The notes beneath the pieces were generated by a model, which saw only the letters and a list, made by a program, of their open reading frames with translations, did not search any database and was not told the origin of the DNA. 64,000 nt of DNA from Paramoeba atlantica. Its lineage: Eukaryota > Discosea. The DNA is taken from contig CDRNVI010000063.1 in assembly GCA_977017575.1 (NCBI GenBank), forward strand, positions 186,001 through 250,000, in the 5' to 3' direction. Positions 61,692-64,000 of this stretch are shown here, in pieces; the stretch's first letter is position 1, and each line of letters starts with the position of its first letter. The position numbers were made by a program, and so were the translations under genes.

Positions 61692-62194
61692 TTAGCTCAA
61701 CGAGTTCATCCCGTAGTTTCGTAGAGCGAGATCAAAATAAGATTCCAATAGAAATACAAAAACATGTTTGTGGCATAAAAAGGTGTACATTGGTGGAGGT
61801 GCCATTTTCTCGCAATCCTATGTTGAATACGATTAATTTTAAAAACTGAAACAAAATACACATAAGAAGTGTTTTTCTCCAAAAAAGGCTATACAAACAG
61901 GAAGCAAAAAACTTTATCCCCAAGAGGAAACAAATGGCTAGATCCCACTGTGATCGTTCGGGAGCTCACCCACACCCTATAACCTTTCCTTTAGATTTCT
62001 ACTTTCACGGCCTAGCTAGCAAGTGAATAAGAAAATGACGCATCTTTTATGAAGATAAAAGAAAGAATCCTTTTCGGCACATGCATTCCGACCCGTAGAA
62101 ACCGGTGTTCAGGTTAATGCAGGTTTATACAGTTTTAAAGATATGATCGCCATGACAATTTTACACGTTACATCCAAGCTCTATAATTTCTTGT

Positions 62195-62836
62195 TCAATA
62201 ATATCTGTACGTTATTCGTCCATCAGCCCAGTTCGTGACGTGCCTCTCTTTCATGTTGTTCCAACATTGAATTTTTGTCCCTGAGAAATCGTACGTCGTG
62301 TGCTCTGGAAGCTCGTGTTCCCCAAGTGTCCCAGTTAGCTCTTCATTTTCCTGAAGCCATAGTGCCGACAGAGTCGTAGGCACCACTTGAAAATACACAT
62401 TCTCAGAAAATTTATTTGACCGCAATCCCAAAACTTGGAGAGTAGAAGGAAGTCCTGAAAGATCGACCCTACCGCTCAGCTGATTGTGATTTACAAAAAA
62501 GTATTCCAATTGTGGCGGTAAGTTAATAAGATCTACTTCGCCCTCAAGACTGTTTGGTGAAACGCTGAAGAATGTCAATGTTCGAGGTAAATGTTGCCAT
62601 AACATGGAGCCATGTAGTTTTAACCAGTCCCAAGTAATGCGATCAACCATGGCTGCATCATTACAAGTAACACCACTCCACCTACACGCATTTGTTGCCG
62701 TTGTCCACGAGGAATGGGTGTTCTCAACATTTCGCACGAGGCGCTCCAATTCATATTCCTGGGAAAATATCATTCCGCGAACCTTGCCTGGCCGAGTACC
62801 TTGCGTCGAGGGATCGACGCACGTAGACGTGTTCAT
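62195..62836 (-). CDS. leucine-rich-repeat protein with cap domain, PSA-like family
   Basis: The 213-residue paralogue of the genes at 2361 and 23938 has the cap NACRWSGVTC, then ITWDWLKLHGSMLWQHLP and repeats such as LPRTLTFFSVSPNSL, LPPQLEYFFVNHNQL and LPSTLQVLGLRSNKF. No signal peptide is clear at this Met. The sequence ends with a Trp/Tyr-rich tail (NWADGRITYRYY). Three dispersed single copies among housekeeping genes suggest old duplications rather than a recent tandem array. Confidence 0.7.
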   Translation of the reverse strand: MNTSTCVDPSTQGTRPGKVRGMIFSQEYELERLVRNVENTHSSWTTATNACRWSGVTCNDAAMVDRITWDWLKLHGSMLWQHLPRTLTFFSVSPNSLEGEVDLINLPPQLEYFFVNHNQLSGRVDLSGLPSTLQVLGLRSNKFSENVYFQVVPTTLSALWLQENEELTGTLGEHELPEHTTYDFSGTKIQCWNNMKERHVTNWADGRITYRYY

Positions 62837-63031
62837 ATAGTGTTGATGATATTGTATACTGCAATAAGGACTACTCTATACTTTTTGTATTGTTCTGCAA
62901 CGATTAAATGTTTGACTAGTATAACTACTCACACGTAAAGAGCTAAAACGGTATAAAATACCTACCTCTCGTTCCATAAAAAAAATCAGGGTTCGACCTA
63001 CAGTAACAGTAGGGCCAGCTGGCCAAAAATT

Positions 63032-64000
63032 TCATTCACTTGGTAATACAGGATCAATTCGCCTCGGACGATTAATGTGTCCCAATGCCCGGACGGCGCT
63101 TTGAGCTTGTTTATGTGCTATTCGACTAGCCGGCTCGTGGATGCGGCTTTGTCGACCGTCTGACCTGACGTATGATTCTGACGGAAGACTTTCAAAATTT
63201 TTCTGCAACAGCTGATCATGACAAGTTACGGATTTGATGTCTCTCGCATCCAGCAGCTGGCGCAGTAGTTCAAGATCACTTGCGTTGCTTTTATGATTGT
63301 CAGCTGCGAGAGGTGTGACATCACGGACAGATACTATGCCGCCTCTTTGAGAAGAAATATTATGTAATTCGTCGTTGCCCTTTAGTGATTCGCTACACGA
63401 ATCAATTGTATCGCATCGTGATGTCTCCTCTGCATGAGACATCTTAAAGTTTTCAAAATTTTGCGATCCAAAACGTCCTTTGCGCAAAATATCCAGAGTT
63501 TCATCATAATCTGAGCCCAACGTAAAGTAATCAGAAAGCTGCTGTCGGTGAATGCCAGTGGTATGAGATTGAACACCAACGTCGGACAAATTGGAGCTCG
63601 CCTTATTAACACGTGTCGATTTCAATACCGTTTCAGTTGAACAGAGTTTCATAATTTGTCGCTCGTAAACTTTTTCTTCAATGGTTCCCGCCGCCAGAAG
63701 ACGATATATTTCCACATCCTTTTTCTGACCGAGACGCCATACTCTTTCACGTGCCTGAATATCAATGTGAGGATTCCAATCAGGATCTATGATGACCACT
63801 CGACTGCATCCAGTAAAATTAATACCAAGGCCCCCAACACGAGTTGTTAGGAGACCAATTGTGATACTGGGATCATTATTAAGAGAATCGATCAGTGTAC
63901 CACGATGTGCAATCGGAGTAAGTCCATCCATACGTATGTAGTCGTACCCCTCATACCGGATGCATTGCTCGATTATGTCAAGCATCATACGTGTTTGAGT
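63032..64000 (-). CDS. CSB/ERCC6-like SWI2/SNF2 ATPase, C-terminal part (5' end beyond window)
   Basis: The reading frame is open to the right edge, so only the helicase C-terminal lobe and tail are present, about 322 residues. The visible motifs are [60 protein letters not shown] and [15 protein letters not shown], in the order of helicase motifs IV to [17 protein letters not shown] resembles the LYELFTL region after the motor in ERCC6. CSB proteins act in transcription-coupled repair. The last 150 residues are polar and not recognised. Other SNF2 families remain possible, but the motif wording fits CSB best. Confidence 0.9.
   Translation of the reverse strand, partial: TQTRMMLDIIEQCIRYEGYDYIRMDGLTPIAHRGTLIDSLNNDPSITIGLLTTRVGGLGINFTGCSRVVIIDPDWNPHIDIQARERVWRLGQKKDVEIYRLLAAGTIEEKVYERQIMKLCSTETVLKSTRVNKASSNLSDVGVQSHTTGIHRQQLSDYFTLGSDYDETLDILRKGRFGSQNFENFKMSHAEETSRCDTIDSCSESLKGNDELHNISSQRGGIVSVRDVTPLAADNHKSNASDLELLRQLLDARDIKSVTCHDQLLQKNFESLPSESYVRSDGRQSRIHEPASRIAHKQAQSAVRALGHINRPRRIDPVLPSE

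Larger units (their letters stand above)
10876..64000 (-). other. directional (polycistronic-type) gene cluster
   Basis: All recognised host genes from 10876 to the right edge, and also the LRR gene at 2361, read on the minus strand with no reversal. Genes are separated by about 100-500 bases except where mobile elements have inserted. Elements lie only in the gaps. This layout is the signature of euglenozoan polycistronic transcription. The likely transcription direction is from right to left, and no divergent promoter region is seen inside the window. Confidence 0.8.

Overview
The window looks like nuclear DNA of a euglenozoan flagellate, most likely kinetoplastid-like. Three things point there. 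(1) Every recognisable host gene, about 24 of them over 62 kb, is on the minus strand, as in the long directional gene clusters that euglenozoans transcribe as polycistrons. (2) One gene (56700-57305) matches, from memory, the PPR-type p18 subunit of mitochondrial F1-ATPase, a subunit known only from Euglenozoa. (3) There are tandem leishmanolysin (GP63-type) genes and three leucine-rich-repeat proteins whose N-terminal W...C.W.GV.C motif resembles Leishmania PSA surface antigens. All host genes read as single uninterrupted exons. No species can be named from the sequence alone.

Layout. 1-2.4 kb: two unassigned ORFs and a palindromic repeat. 2.4-3.1 kb: LRR gene. 3.1-10.9 kb: mobile-element territory with a C-rich-TIR MITE, a Tc1-type transposon inside a GATA microsatellite, a 2.3-kb inverted-repeat element, two copies of a 100-bp palindrome, and a GC-rich block of strong hairpins followed by six short repeats. 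10.9-29.4 kb: a dense array of two leishmanolysins (one lacking all three zinc ligands), UNC-50, a charged coiled-coil protein, SKP1, a family-A DNA polymerase, LRR, ribosomal protein uS5, a small secreted ORF, ALG2 and V-ATPase subunit d. 29.4-31.6 kb: repeat ends and palindromes. 31.6-40 kb: three unassigned genes for secreted or membrane proteins, apparently a diverged tandem family. 40.5-41.1 kb: a small basic ORF. 41.2-45.6 kb: one long terminal-inverted-repeat element holding a broken hAT transposon, a 750-bp MITE and a ULP1-like protease fragment. 45.9-49.4 kb: PH-domain AGC kinase, exosome RRP41, SmD2. 49.4-51.9 kb: more element ends. 51.9-64 kb: a J-like membrane protein, a carnosine-synthase-like ATP-grasp enzyme, an intact ORF with a retrotransposon-type RNase H domain, ATP synthase p18, lipoyl synthase, calreticulin, HIT protein, a third LRR protein, and the C-terminal part of a CSB/ERCC6-like helicase that runs off the right edge.

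Neighbouring genes are functionally unrelated housekeeping genes, as expected where transcription is polycistronic and control is post-transcriptional. Several start codons are preceded within about 40 bases by a pyrimidine stretch ending in AG, which would fit spliced-leader addition, though no spliced-leader RNA, tRNA or rRNA gene was found. The mobile sequences sit only between genes. They share a few recurring terminal motifs, chiefly an ACTGTG-plus-C-run terminus followed by a short hairpin.
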